DNA of 64,000 nucleotides from Clonostachys chloroleuca (taxonomy: Eukaryota; Ascomycota; Sordariomycetes; Hypocreales; Bionectriaceae). Location of the stretch: assembly GCA_037952775.1 (NCBI GenBank), contig JBANAY010000004.1:8990001-9054000 (forward strand), written 5' to 3'. Below the pieces are notes generated by a model. It saw only the letters and a list, made by a program, of their open reading frames with translations. It was not told the DNA's origin and did not search any database. Positions 52,665 to 64,000 of the stretch are shown here, piece by piece. The number at the start of each line of letters is the position of its first letter. Positions within the stretch are counted from its first letter, which is position 1. Position numbers and translations under genes: made by a program.

Positions 52665-55600
52665 GAAGTCGGGACTGGCTCCCGCTCCGGCCGATCCGGG
52701 CAGACCTCTTTTTCTCGTTTCCGCTGGCGTTTTTCCGTATTGGCGCTCTGATTGGCATTTCGGGATTTCTGAAAATTTTTCCAATGTTTTTTCTCCTTTA
52801 AATTTGTGTCTGAGCGAGCCCCAGCCCCCTTGCTTTACTCGCTGCATTGCATGGTTCGGAGCACTGTTGATTGCGCTTTGGGAACGGAATTTTTTTTTTC
52901 AACTGGAGTAGCTCGTTCCTGTAATCTACTTGGCGATACGAAATTTTCATTTGACACAATTTATGGTCTGAATTCGGCTGGTTGCTACTTTGCGGTGGGT
53001 GTCTCATTCCTATGGTGCCATTGCTCCGGAAACGGGAGTGGCAGAAGGGAGCGATGCGAATGGCGCGCGTTTGAGTTTGGCTACTGCCGAGTGCATCGTG
53101 CTTTTAGAATCGCCGTGCTTGGTGGCCGCATGCAGTCTTTGACTTGATTGGCATGTCCAACTTAGGCGAGTTCCCCGTATGCGAAATGTCATGTTCGTGG
53201 ATTGCTGCATGGTCAGTCTGCAGCAATCGCTCGTCGCGACACGAGGCAGAAGGGCTAGTCCATCCTACGCTGCCTCTTTACTAGTAATATCAAGTGGGAG
53301 ACCTATGCAGGTTATGCAGCAGCTAGAAAAACAATTCTAAACACCAAGAATCGACAAATTGATGCTATTCCCAGCATCACAACACATTTGCTGCCTCGGT
53401 ACGTGGTGTAGATACTGACAGATATCTGCCAAAATCAGAGGGAAACACCGTAAACACCGAATGAACCATATCCGCCAGTCTAATGCATGTTGGAACTTGA
53501 TTTGATTAAGTCAGTAAGCTTTTAGGTTTCAGTTGATTTGAGTTTAATATGGTTGGTTTGAAAGGTCGGGCTGATCCAAAGCCCTCCGGACAGGATCCGG
53601 TGTATCCTCGCATCATTTTATATTTTGTAAATTTGCCGAGGCGAACCATAGTGACTCTCGATATCCCGATACAAGATGGGTAGCCATGGCATCATCTTTC
53701 CTCGTGACGAAAGCCCCTTCCTCTCCCTCGAGTGTTGCTGGCCTCCACCTTATGTGCACGGCTAACACGCACTCTTATTTGGACATGCTTCTTTTGGGAA
53801 GTCCAGAACTCTTGTTCGAAAATTGAAAATTGAAAGATCTCAATCAAATAATGACAAAATTTAAGCTAACCCAGTATAACAATGAAACATCGAGGAAGGA
53901 GGGTAAATTATCCTCTACAGCGAAGAGCTCATCCAGAGTCTAGAAGAGGAATACGGCGCGGTCCATAGCTGCCATAACATTTCGTAGTCCAATCATGATC
54001 TTTCATCCTAGTTGGCGCATATTAGTAGCGGTCAATCACAGGTTGCCGAATGAGTTGGTTGAGCAAACTCTTTTGCCACACGAGCGACACGAACATAAGA
54101 AATAACACCAAGAGTCATCCCGAGAGCTTAATAGAAGATTCGCGCCCCAACCTTCGCAGTTACAGGTCCCTCACCGCCGTGACGTAGCTTTTGATAAAGG
54201 CTAGCAGTGATGGTCGGGATCGTGAAGGCTTCTATTGAGCCCTTAAGATCTTGGAAAACGTTTGACAATTGAAACAGTTGCCCTCTTCGGAAAGGCAGCG
54301 AAGCGCGTTTCTTCGAAGAGGACAGTTCAGCACAACGTTCGCACATGCATAGCAGGCAGAAAAAAGTTGTTGTTTTTTCACTAGATAGGCTCGACATATT
54401 ATAACAGAAGTAGAAGAGCAGATGCTATATTTGTTCGCCCTTAGCATGGTTAACATAGCTCCGTGACTGATTCCAAATGTATCTTTGTCTCCTGCATTAC
54501 TTGAAACCGGCTGTCAATGTAACAGATATTGGAGCGATACCATGAGAAGGTTCTAGGATTCGACTTCGCAGCCCATGCTGAACCCCGGAGGTATGGTGGA
54601 ACTGAGCTGTATTGTAATCCTCTGCCAGTGTAAAACTGGAACAATGAAAGGAAAGGAACTCAATGACATGACAGTTAGGCAACTTGATGGAGCTGAACTG
54701 TCTCATATCAACCTCGTCAGTCTTCATTCGCAGAAAACAAAGAAAAAGAATGAAAGGCTGATATCGAGGTTCTTAACCTATCAGTGCCTTAAAAGATTCT
54801 TTGGAACTCAAAGACATCGGGACTGGGTTCAAGAACACCGGAACCATCGGCTGGAAGTCTATTGTATGCGTTCCAAGACTCGGTGTAATGGGACCTCTCC
54901 TGGTGCTAGGCCTGCTTAAATGACGCCATACTTTGTTTCTTTTCTTTTTTCTTTTCCCTCCTCTTCCCTTTTCTTTATGTGGCTTCTTTTCCACCCACCC
55001 CATCCTTTCATCTTGTCTTCTCGTAGTTCATGCACTTTCTTGCCAGAGCTATCTCGCCGTCAAAGCCGGAAAGCCGGCCAAGGTTTGATCTAGGTTGTCG
55101 ACGAGGGGTTCACCATGAGATAATCTCGGGTTGTAGCCGTGTTTGGGATATCGTAAAGGAAAGTCTCTTGTTGTTCGAGATCGGAAGGAATCTAATCGTT
55201 GAGGCCATTCTTGTAACATCGACGAGCCCTTAGGTCATGAACAATCGTGAAACATCTTCAGCTCGATCAGTGGCTTTGATGAAGATCTTCTATGCTGATT
55301 TAAGCGACTCCTAATCGACGGATCTACCTTCTACTATTAGCTTTTTGAAAGGTAGGTTCTCCAGCTTGATGGGTTTTGAGCTTAGCTCGACGACTGCTTG
55401 AAACGGTTTGAGGTATCTCCGGCAATGCTGGAAACACGCTTCGGTTGGAGAATGGCAGTCCTCGGATGAGGATACAGCATGTTCAAATGGGCAGTTGCGG
55501 TGCTGTCTGCTGAACTGGCGATGATAATGTATGCACTGTGGGGAGCTCCAACGAAAGATGAGGGCGGAATGATGTAGGGGATGAATTTCCAGCGCTGGAC

Positions 55601-56100
55601 AAAGGCCGGCTCGAGGTACTACCTAAACCTCTGCCTGTCGCGACTTCCCCTGGAGAGGAGGCTTATTGCCTGGGCCAGTAGTGCAGTTCTGCTACGGCCA
55701 CAGGCGAGATACCTACGTGCCCCCTTGTGTTAGTACTCGCTACCAGACAGTGAGTGATCGACTTTCACGGAGGACTAGCATAACAAGCTTAGTAGTAAAT
55801 ACATTTTCTATCGAGACATAGACATGAAGTGAGTTGAGGTCTCCTTATTATTCAGTTATTACTGTCATCCAACACGCACTGCTAGGACCCATCCCGCATG
55901 AGAAAGGCAGACCTCATGCTCAAGAGTAATGCCTCAGGCACTGATCTCTGGTACTGCCCGTGAAGCAGGCATGGCCTGAAGTACCTTGATTCCAGTAACT
56001 GCTTCTGTACTGCAAACCGTACGAGGATGACGTACGCGCTTCGTTGAGGCATTCAAAGGGTGCGTAGGAGGGAGCCTTCCGTTACTTTCTCGCAGTGCTA

Positions 56101-56275
56101 CCAAGGCCTTTCCCCTCTTCCTCCTGCTCCTCCTCCTTCTTCTTCTTCCTCTTCTTCCTCTTCATCATCCTCCCCATCTCCAAAATCTCCATCTTTATCA
56201 TCTTCATTATCATTATTAACATCGTTACCATCTCTTTTTCTCTTACATCATTATCATCATCATCATTGCATCTTC
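56101..56275. repeat. Pyrimidine-rich low-complexity tract
   Basis: Nearly pure C/T with interspersed A (CTTCTTCTTCCTCTTCTTCC, later ATTATCATCATCATCATTG). It produces serine-rich, lysine/glutamate-rich or isoleucine-rich frames that are not genes. Confidence 0.85.
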
Positions 56276-56299
56276 TTTCTTGCTCCCTTCCGGGGCTTC

Positions 56300-56362
56300 C
56301 TCCCCAGGGAGGGCTCCTTCTTCGCCCCCTCCAGGAATTTTTCCACAGCCCTCCCTGGGGAG
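56300..56362. repeat. Inverted repeat, 16-bp perfect stem
   Basis: Left arm CTCCCCAGGGAGGGCT at 56300-56315 and its exact reverse complement at 56347-56362, with a 31-nt loop that is also C/T-rich. Confidence 0.85.
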
Positions 56363-56513
56363 AACAAGGTAAAAGCCCTATCTTTGTACCTAGTTTGCTC
56401 AGACTTTCATCATCAATCGGCTTCACTTCGTAAGCTAACTCGAGGCTCAGGCCCTTGCCTTGAAGAAAGGCAACTTGGTGCAAAGTCGTAGCGACCAGTT
56501 GGCCGTGAAGATA

Positions 56514-56578
56514 GTCCTCCAGTCAGTGGAGAAAAACTCTTTGAGAAAAGTAACATTCTCCTCCACTGACTAGAGGAC
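56514..56578. repeat. Inverted repeat, about 20-bp near-perfect stem
   Basis: GTCCTCCAGTCAGTGGAGAA at 56514-56533 pairs with 56556-56578 apart from one base change and a 3-nt bulge; the loop is 22 nt. Confidence 0.8.
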
Positions 56579-57074
56579 GCATGGGCGGCCAGAGGGTAAG
56601 CCATCTCCCATCGCACTCCTGACTATCTTGCTGACGGGGTGTTAACAAGCCAAACAGCGCCGAGAAGTAAGTAAGGTACCCCAAGTTCTCTATATTCTAT
56701 CATGTTAACCACATATTGACATCGATAGATCGCGCTTGAGAAGACCATCGTACGTGGTCCCTTTTGGCAATGGCCAGAGATGACAGGTCGCAGCTAACAT
56801 CAGCTCTTCCCACATCAAGTTTTGGGGCCTCAAGGTAGAGGTAAGCGACGACAGAAACTTAATACCCATTCCTCTTACTAACCATTCTCTGATAGCAAGT
56901 GAGCTTGCTTCGATTCATTGTTGAGTGTCATGCGAGTCATCGCTAATTTTATGGACCAGGATAGCTACCTTCGCCAAGTCAGGCGGTAAGAAAGAACTTA
57001 GCATACATAATGGTCCTAGGATCTATTAACCTAACAAGCCCCATCTAGAGTCCAATGGTTGTGGTGGCGGTGGT

Positions 57075-57230
57075 GAAGAAGGGGAAGACGACGAGAACGA
57101 GGTGGTGGGTGGTGGTGGTGGTGGTGGCGATGGTGATGAAGAAGGGGAGCACGATGAGAACGATGTGGTGGTGGTGGTGGTGGTAATAGTGAAGAAAGGG
57201 AGGATGGTGAGAATGAGGTGGTGGTGTTGA
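57075..57230. repeat. G-rich minisatellite, three imperfect units
   Basis: Three units of about 62, 54 and 40 bp start with GAAGAAGGGG (57075, 57138) or GAAGAAAGGG (57191). Each continues with GACGAGAACGAGGTGG-like sequence and a GGT microsatellite run that differs in length between units. Confidence 0.85.
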
Positions 57231-58230
57231 GAGAAAGCAGATGCGGAAGAGTAGAAGGAAGAGGAGAAAGAGTATCAAGGCGACGACAACGAGAATTTAA
57301 AAGACAGGGGAGGCGGAAGAGGAGCAGGAAGAGCAGAGTTATGGTGGAAAGAGAACACAGTGGTAGAAGAGAGGCTGTTGGGAGAAGAAGGGAGATGGTG
57401 GCAGCAACAAGACGGTAATAAGGGGGAGGAGCTGCAAAGGAGAAAGATCAAATAAGAGAATACAAACCATTCACAGAACCAACCGATCCATTTCATATAT
57501 ATATCCTGCGAAGCGCAATATACAGGATCGACACAAAATAAGATATGACCATTCTACTCGAACTGTCCTTGGCACCTCTTCCAAAATTGAGGCTAGAGTT
57601 TCCACTCACAACCAAGCATAAGAATGATTTTTCCGATCTTCTTCGACGACTCAAATTCCAGTCGAGCCCTTGATAGGCCTCGAGCACTACTAAGCTACCG
57701 CGATCACTTAACCCCGATGATTCGGGCTCATAGTCATCATTAATTTCCATCAACTATCAGCTCCAAACGCGTTAACATTCAATTACAAGTCTCCTATAGT
57801 CGGAATTACCAATAGCCTTCTTCACCTTTGGGAAATGAGATTGAGGGCAGAATGGTCTATATTTCGCAAGCTATGAGATACAGCCGGAGCGCGTATTCGT
57901 CCATACGATAACAGATCCGATCAACAACAATAATAAGAGAGATCGTAAAGTTTTTGCCTAAGGTAGATACATTAGCTTTCAAGCCCAGATTCAATATCAG
58001 GAAACACCATTTTAAGACGATAAATGAATATTCGCAGGCTCAAAATCGAAATGCATCTACCCGCAAGTTGGTTTTTATACGACTTAAGAGTTCTCCAAAA
58101 TCGGCCGCTGTAAAGCGGTAGAAATATTCGTGATTCTTGAGCGATCTTCTCCCCTCAAGCGATAGCGTGGGAAATTCCAAAACGGACCGTCGCTCATGGC
58201 ATCAAAATGTGGCTGACAGTTCCTAACAAG

Positions 58231-58343
58231 GGCAACTTGGCCGAGTGGTCTAAGGCGCTAGACTCAAGATATCATTCTTCTACGTTTGATTACGTGGTGT
58301 ATTCTAGTTCAGAGATGAGCGCGCTTCGAATCGCGCAGTTGTC
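58231..58343 (+). tRNA. tRNA-Leu(CAA) with intron
   Basis: The acceptor stem GGCAACT pairs with AGTTGTC at the end (one G-U). The D-arm TTGGCCGAGTGGTCTAAGGC is the classic leucine form. The anticodon stem CTAGA pairs with TCTAG, and the loop carries CAA. An intron of about 33 nt interrupts after the anticodon loop, as usual in fungal tRNA-Leu(CAA). A long variable arm (class II) and a T-arm containing TTCGAAT follow. The T-stem reads GCGCG..CGCGC with an apparent 8-nt loop, one nucleotide off the standard shape. Confidence 0.85.
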
Positions 58344-58348
58344 AATTC

Positions 58349-58357
58349 TTTTTTTTT
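58349..58357 (+). terminator. RNA polymerase III T-run terminator
   Basis: A run of nine T starts six bases after the tRNA end and is followed by further T-rich sequence. Confidence 0.8.
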
Positions 58358-58914
58358 CTTTTTCTTTCTTTCTACCCATCTACGCGCATCCTGACATAGT
58401 GGTATAAACGGGATCAACACCCTTTTTATTTTGTTTTCCCATGCATTTATTCCCGTTCGCTTTTACTCCCGCGATGACCAACAGAGAAGCAACCTGCCCT
58501 CCCTCCACCCACACACCCGAATAGTAGGATCATGAGCCCACCTGTCCCTAGAAATCCGAAACACTTCTATTTCCATGCAAGTCTTTCTCCTTTTTCGCCG
58601 CCAGAGGATTTTTACGATATCTATATAGACGCCCTTGTCTAGAACAGGCTCTAACCGGCGTCGAACAATAATAATCAATCGATCAGGCGATGGCCTCATA
58701 TACCATCACAGCAAACGGCACTACCATCGTCCGCATCCGAGTCGATATGACAGGATAGGGACAGACGAGAGAAAATATGCCAGACAAAAATCGAGAACGG
58801 AAGAAATTACGCTAAGTTACTAAGCTTTGGCCTATGAGTATGTGCATGTTTTCTCCCCCGCTGGAGATTCTATAAAGAACCCTACGTATCAGCTAGGTCC
58901 TTCCCCCGACCAAT

Positions 58915-59139
58915 TTATTTGCTACAGAAGACTTCAGTATCATTGGTTTCAGGAGTGTGCAGCCATTTCACATACCAGCAAAATCCCATAAAGCAGGAGC
59001 AGGTCTTGCTGCTACGACTGCAGGGGCGTTTGGTGTTTATCGAGCATTGACGCGTCCCCAATCCGTTTGCGTCGATTTCAACGGGACTGGCCAGAGCCAG
59101 ACCTACAAATGCAGCAAGGAGAAAGTATGAGAACTGCAT
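58915..59139 (-). CDS. Small secreted cysteine-rich protein (74 aa)
   Basis: The signal peptide QFSYFLLAAFVGLALA is followed by a short pro-region ending in GLGTR, then a compact part with six cysteines in 45 residues (QC, PC, TCSC, FC, FC near the end). The size, signal peptide and even cysteine number are those of fungal effector-like or antimicrobial secreted proteins; no named family is recognised. The pro-region arginine could be a processing site (inference). Start: ATG at 59139, the only one giving a signal peptide. No intron is needed. It stands alone downstream of the tRNA on the opposite strand. Confidence 0.75.
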   Translation of the reverse strand: MQFSYFLLAAFVGLALASPVEIDANGLGTRQCSINTKRPCSRSSKTCSCFMGFCWYVKWLHTPETNDTEVFCSK

Positions 59140-61877
59140 TTTGGTGTCGGGCTAGTGTGTCTTCTAAATTTGGGAGAAAGTGCGCTGGCCTGTTGAACAC
59201 TTGAAAGATTGGAGCTGAAGATGCAGAGAATGCAATTGAGATAAACGGTTGGGGACTGTAGGCTTATATGTCATGTTTTGGTAACAGACCTAGCTGAAAT
59301 CAAGTGGATGCCCATGACCTCCATGAATCCCTCACGGGTCTTCGTCAGATCCTTGTGGCAAGTCCTACGTTACGTTGCCCAGGAACTTTGGTCATGAAAC
59401 CCCGTGTCTGGTACCTGGAAATTCAACACTATTCTTCTTTCCGGGTAAATCGGAAACCTACTGGCATTGGAACCTAACCAAAGCGCGGCGGAGTTATCAG
59501 TGCGACACGGATCCTGCTGCAGATCAAAGCTCGGACTTTGGTATCTTGTCAGCTTCGACTTTATTCTGTCTTTACCTTCCCATTATAGAGACGCCTCTGT
59601 AAGAGATATAGTATTGCATTAAGACCTTGGATCCTGAATCTGGTGATTCCACAACCCTGTCGGATTCCTTGGGCCAGTGACATTCTTCCCCAAAGGGTTT
59701 CCAAGTATACGATAATTGTTTAGCAACCAAGTTCACTTCTTTATAAGCTCATTCCTGGGTATACATTCGAGACACTCAGCTGTGAAAGAGAGACCTGCGC
59801 GCTGGCGGGATGCTTTGCCACTTCCAACAATTTGCCAAACGGTTATCCGTTTCGATGCTTTAGCGCCGTATCCGGCAGAGATCCTTGCTCGCTTACCATA
59901 AGAAGACTACAATCCAATTAGGAAATTAATATAATTGAAGCCTGGGGAAGTAATAATAAATTACATTCTACTGTGGTTGCAGGGCGGCCTATCTTGAAAA
60001 TCCAGCAGCAATCATGTTGGGCTCATGGCTATTGCTTCCCATGTGCAATCAGGCCCCTTGAATTAAACTCTCTGCCCCTCTGAATGCATCGTGTTAAGCT
60101 CCCTCGGACTGGGCTGATTCTCGACCCGGTACTCATAACCCAGGCTAGATCCCAGCATGGTGTCTACATTAGCTGGGATTTCTTCCCTCCAGCCTTTGAA
60201 AATAACTTCCCTTACGATGATAGCCCTTTGATTTACTTTCTCATCACTAATATTATCACAAGTCAAATGCTGATGCAGTAATTGCGGAGTTTCCAGGGAG
60301 GCCGCCACCGATGGGGGCGGATCTCTTTCTCCCTGTATCAAAGATCCTGAATAATTATAGACTTGTTTATAGAAAGAAACCGGTCTGTTTCTATTAAATT
60401 GCTAGAACTTGTCAAGATTAATGCTTTCGTATCAATTCGGCAGCTGCTACACAGCGACTACTCTAGCTAGAGTACCACAGCCTGGCCACTCTGCAAGCGA
60501 TCACCTACACCGCGGCCTTGTCTTGGTTGGTTTCAAACTCATTGTTCGGGGCACCACCAGTCCACAAACAGAAAGAGACTTGAGTGTTTGAATAGGGTTT
60601 TCGTTTCAAGTGATGACCCTCAATGCACCCAAACAGAAGAATACAACTTAACTTGGTAGGAAGAAAGGGGCAAAGGTTACGGACTCATCCTTCCACGAAT
60701 TGATGCAAAGGCTAAAAAATACGATTGCAATAGAATGTCATGAATCTCACGACGAAATCAGGAGATCAAGGAGCTATTGGTGTTGCTGATGCACTGGAGT
60801 TTGTAATCGGTCAATATGAATATCAACTGCTTACTTCCCTCGTCTCCCATCTTGCCTTTGATTCTTTGCTTCGCAACTATTATTTCTGTATGTTCTTAGA
60901 GCCTTATATTTTAGAAATGCTGGGAACAACTCTGCTTGTGTCCTCCCCCTTTTGGTTCGGCTTAGCCCCTTCTTTCTTAAAGTCGATGGCCGTTGTTCTA
61001 ACCGTGCTCAACGTATTACATACTCAGATAACCCTATTTCACTTGCGATGGTGTGATACAGGGTCGACCGAAACGAGCGTCCGCTTTTTTATTCCATAAT
61101 TAATTCCATTCCTGAACAAGGTGTGGCTGACCACAGTGCGAAGAGCATTTGTGACCCAACGTATATGGAGTCAGTAGGCCCTTTTGCGATGCCCAGGATA
61201 CCTACCGTAAGAGGTTCCTACAGCAGAAAGTGGCTTCCTGCCCATCTAGTTGGTCCTTGTGCATCGCGGCGGAACCACACGACTGCCACGAAATAGAAAT
61301 AGGCACCACTGAAGTGCACCTTTATATATATGTTAGTTGCATTATGCAATAAATTGATAAAGAACTTACGTATGTATCGCGAGGAAATGATATTATTTCA
61401 TGGTATGAATTCAAGGTAATATATTACTCGATAGTACTTTCTATACCTTATACTCAAGGGACTGGCCTAAGAAGATAACCTCTTGTGTTATAAGGTAAAT
61501 GAATTTGCTACTATAATACCTCTATTATGATAGGCTAGTAAAATATAAATTGCATTGCCAATTTTTTACTAAAGAGTTTGGCGCAATACTATGACAATGC
61601 AACCGGGGGAGGAATTGGCACCTTCAGGGACTGCACCAGTTCGTTGAGTTCGGACGCGAGAGGAGGCATCGATTTATTCCAGAGAACACTTGGGATGGGG
61701 TTGTGCTCTCGCGCATTTTCTAGGGTTCAACTGATCATATTATATTTAAGAATTTCATTAAGCAACTGCTTCGTCACTGTGGAAGCTTCCCACAGCCTAT
61801 GACTGATTTTAACCTAAGTGGCTTGAGGCGCACGAGAAGCTTCCCATTGGCCTTCATGCGTTCCATTTGCGGACCGG
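59140..61877. other. Intergenic, about 2.7 kb
   Basis: This holds the secreted-protein promoter on the left. A plus-strand ATG frame at 60740-61099 (119 codons, hydrophobic) has no recognised motif and may be chance. The part at about 61320-61560 is AT-rich and of low complexity. Confidence 0.5.
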
Positions 61878-63984
61878 TCACAGCTTATCTGTACTCCTTA
61901 AAGCCAAAAATCCCAAGCCCACAGCAACGGCTGCTATCCAGTAACTAGTGATACCGAACGCGGCTTGTACATCCAGTTTGATTATGCTCCAACAAATCCC
62001 AAAAATTAGACTACCGATAAGAGTCGCCAGCACAATTAACAAATAGATAGTCTTGACATTCCAGCCATCCTCGAAATAGATACCCCAGCCAGGGAGGAAA
62101 TCATCACATCCTGGTTTTAATGGACCGTGCATTCGTTTTGGCAGTTGTTTATATACCCATATTTGATCTGGCGAGAGATGATCCGGGTTAAGAAAATAGT
62201 GCATGAGATAATTTTTCTCGAAAGGTGGAAGCGGCATTGGATCGGGTGGTGTCGGATGACATTGGTATTCTTGGCCAACGAGGCTCCGGGGTGGAATACA
62301 GACGCAACCCTTAGTTTGTCGCTGCGTGCATTCTTGATCATGTTTACGAATCGAGACATGGGAACTGTGATCAACATAAAACTGAGATGTCAGCAGTCAA
62401 CACGCCATTTTATCCGTAGAGAGCATACCTTGCATAAGCTAATGTTTGTAGTGTTTCGAAGCGTTAACCACTTCGTCTCTTTCCTTGCGCGAGAGTATAT
62501 GGTGTTCAGGAACCTGAAAAGTTCTTTATCGTTGAGATTCTCGTGAATTAGATCCTGGTCCAATTTGACTCCATATTCGCCCTTAGAGTTGCAGTGAAGA
62601 AGATAAAGAAGCTGTCTCAACTCTGATTCTCTAGGCACGTCACCAGATCTTGTGACGGTTGGCGTATTGTGTGTTGGCAAAGTACCACCCTTGATCATGC
62701 AGCCCCGAAGACGTGAGCAGAACAGTTGGATATACCGAATAACCCATCCCAACACTTGTAACACAATATTCATGGATAGCCTTGTGCTCTCACTGTGGTT
62801 GCCTCGTGCCGAATGATTCGTATTCAGCCGGTTCTCTAGATTATCTAGCGCGCCATTATCAAATTGTTTGTTGAAATCGTCATAAAGTCGAAGTCCACAA
62901 GACTATCGCCAAATTAGTCTCAGTCTATTGACACATCAACAGTGTTAGAACTTCAACTCACGCAAGTCCATCTTATTCGCCGTTTCCCGCGCGGGATGTC
63001 TGGCTCTGGTAGGTTAAGACGTAATCAGCACCAAATATCATCTACAATATTTGGGAGTGAGCGCGGCAAGGATGTTGAGCCCTGCAAGATATCACACTCC
63101 CAGGCCGCGTTAAGAACAAAGCGATGCATCTCTGCTTGGAATTTTTGCATTGGAATACTGTCTTTGATGAAAGCTATAGCAGCAGAGATTTCGGGGTACG
63201 AGTAGTCCTCCAAGCTTGAATCTTCATCGCTGTCACTTTCTTCGTTAATATTGTAATAGGAGCCAGTATCCGCAGTTGGTTTTAGCGGTAGTGCTGTATT
63301 ATACGTATTCGAGACATTTGCCATACGCTGCCATAGATAGTATATCATCTCGTTCTTTGCTTGTCGACTCATCTTCGCTCTCTGGTCCCATAATAGGTTG
63401 TTGTAAACTAGACCAAGTAGCTTTCTTGCCTTGTTGATGATGATTCCTCTTGACCTCTTCAAAAGCTGGGAAACCGGCTTATACTCAGTGGCGTTCGATG
63501 ACCTACGAAGGTCTCGATAGTATAATCCAATCAAGCGTTTGAACTCGTCAAGAACTATTTCTGGCTGGACACTTGAATGAGACGCTGATGCTTCGAGGAT
63601 TCGTCCGAGCTCAGTGTGGTCCAAAATTACATCTGCCAGCTTCTGCATCGAGAGCCTCGTAATTTCAGGCTGAGGCCCGGAAGTTAGTGAAGATGATTCC
63701 CAAGATTGAGCATCCCATAGTGAGGAAGAATTTGAGAGTACGCCAGAGTCAGCGGAGTCGTCTTCGAGATTGTGTGCTGTCGCCGACCTTTTCTGTTGAT
63801 CATCCTCTATCGCCAAACGGTTCTCCTGCAATCCATAGAGCACTGAAGTTGTATCCCTAATCTGAGTTTCGGAAATAGACAGACGCCCCGACAAGCCTTC
63901 TCCACTTCCGTCTACGATGTTGTCGGTTGGGAGTCGGAACAGCTCTTGAAGTGATTCATCTGTCATTTCGCTGGTCTTCTTCAT
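61878..63984 (-). CDS. Fungal membrane protein with RWTCSCG..YDDF motif, four exons
   Basis: Proposed exons: 63984-63046, 63003-62962 (42 nt), 62902-62429 and 62381-61878. The introns of 42, 59 and 47 nt keep the frame, giving 652 residues. The joined exons 2 and 3 recreate RIRWTCSCGLRLYDDF, the hallmark of a large uncharacterised fungal family. Exon 3 then has ELRQLLYLLHCNSKGEYG, and exon 4 a cysteine-rich block (CTQRQTKGCVCIPPR), PPFEKNYLMHYFLNP, and PGWGIYFEDGWNVKTIYLLI leading into two C-terminal spans. The N-terminal 300 residues are hydrophilic and variable. The function of the family is unknown; members often sit near NLR or patatin-like genes. The start at 63984 is provisional because only 16 bases precede it in the window. 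The very short first intron is the weakest junction. Confidence 0.7.
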
Positions 63985-64000
63985 CTCTGGAGGCGAAGTC

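Larger units (their letters stand above)
52665..58230. other. Gene-poor 5.5-kb stretch
   Basis: No gene is supported. It holds two hairpins, a pyrimidine tract and a G-rich minisatellite (listed separately). Small frames such as minus 54128-54397 (with two CxxC pairs) and minus 57493-57753 start with ATG but have no recognised motif, and are left as possible small genes only. Confidence 0.5.

Noticed and set aside
56060..56491. Overlapping ORFs on both strands rich in Ser, Lys/Glu or Ile
   Set aside because: Produced by the pyrimidine-rich low-complexity tract; no motif.
57045..57418. His/Thr-rich and Arg-rich ORFs
   Set aside because: Direct translations of the G-rich minisatellite and neighbouring purine-rich sequence.
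60740..61099. Hydrophobic plus-strand ORF of 119 codons
   Set aside because: It starts with ATG but has no motif, no conserved look and sits in an AT-rich intergenic region; not strong enough to call.

Overview
The window is nuclear DNA of a filamentous ascomycete (Pezizomycotina). The signs are short 42-76 nt introns with GT-AG borders and CTAAC/CTGAC-like branch sites, HET, NACHT, bZIP-DUF3425 and PDR-type ABC proteins, a glucuronan lyase, an intron-bearing tRNA-Leu, and no operons. The species cannot be told from the sequence alone. Many genes needed splicing by eye; the exon borders given are inferences checked for reading frame.

Left part (0.3-14.3 kb): a membrane protein, an F-box/2EXR-like protein, and three broken genes in a row. 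These are an SRPK-like kinase (two in-frame TAG and a one-base frameshift), a fungal transcription-factor relic, and a full-length PDR-type ABC transporter with six in-frame stops, two frameshifts and an apparent ATG-to-ATA start loss. Most of its lesions fit C:G to T:A changes, the direction produced by repeat-induced point mutation. A perfect 31-bp palindrome with two CCAAT boxes around a TGACTCA core lies upstream of the ABC gene.

Middle-left (16.6-33 kb): intact metabolic and regulatory genes. They are a three-exon bZIP/DUF3425 regulator, an aldo-keto reductase, an M20 metallo-carboxypeptidase, an F-box/ankyrin-like protein, an NCS1 purine/cytosine permease, a multi-span membrane protein and a secreted PL20 glucuronan lyase.

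Centre (34-45.5 kb): an NLR island on the minus strand. An intact HET-NACHT-HEAT receptor carries about 11 near-identical 32-residue repeats. A second receptor is built as nucleoside phosphorylase-NACHT-ankyrin-ZZ finger, with one in-frame TAG and four single-base frameshifts. An acidic-repeat protein of unknown function sits between them. This is the most interesting part of the window: fungal relatives of NLR immune receptors with fast-evolving repeats, one apparently live and one decayed.

Right part (46-64 kb): a conserved-looking hypothetical gene, a highly expressed-looking AAAP amino-acid permease, a gene-poor stretch with hairpins and minisatellites, tRNA-Leu(CAA), a small secreted cysteine-rich protein, and a four-exon membrane-protein gene that runs close to the window end.
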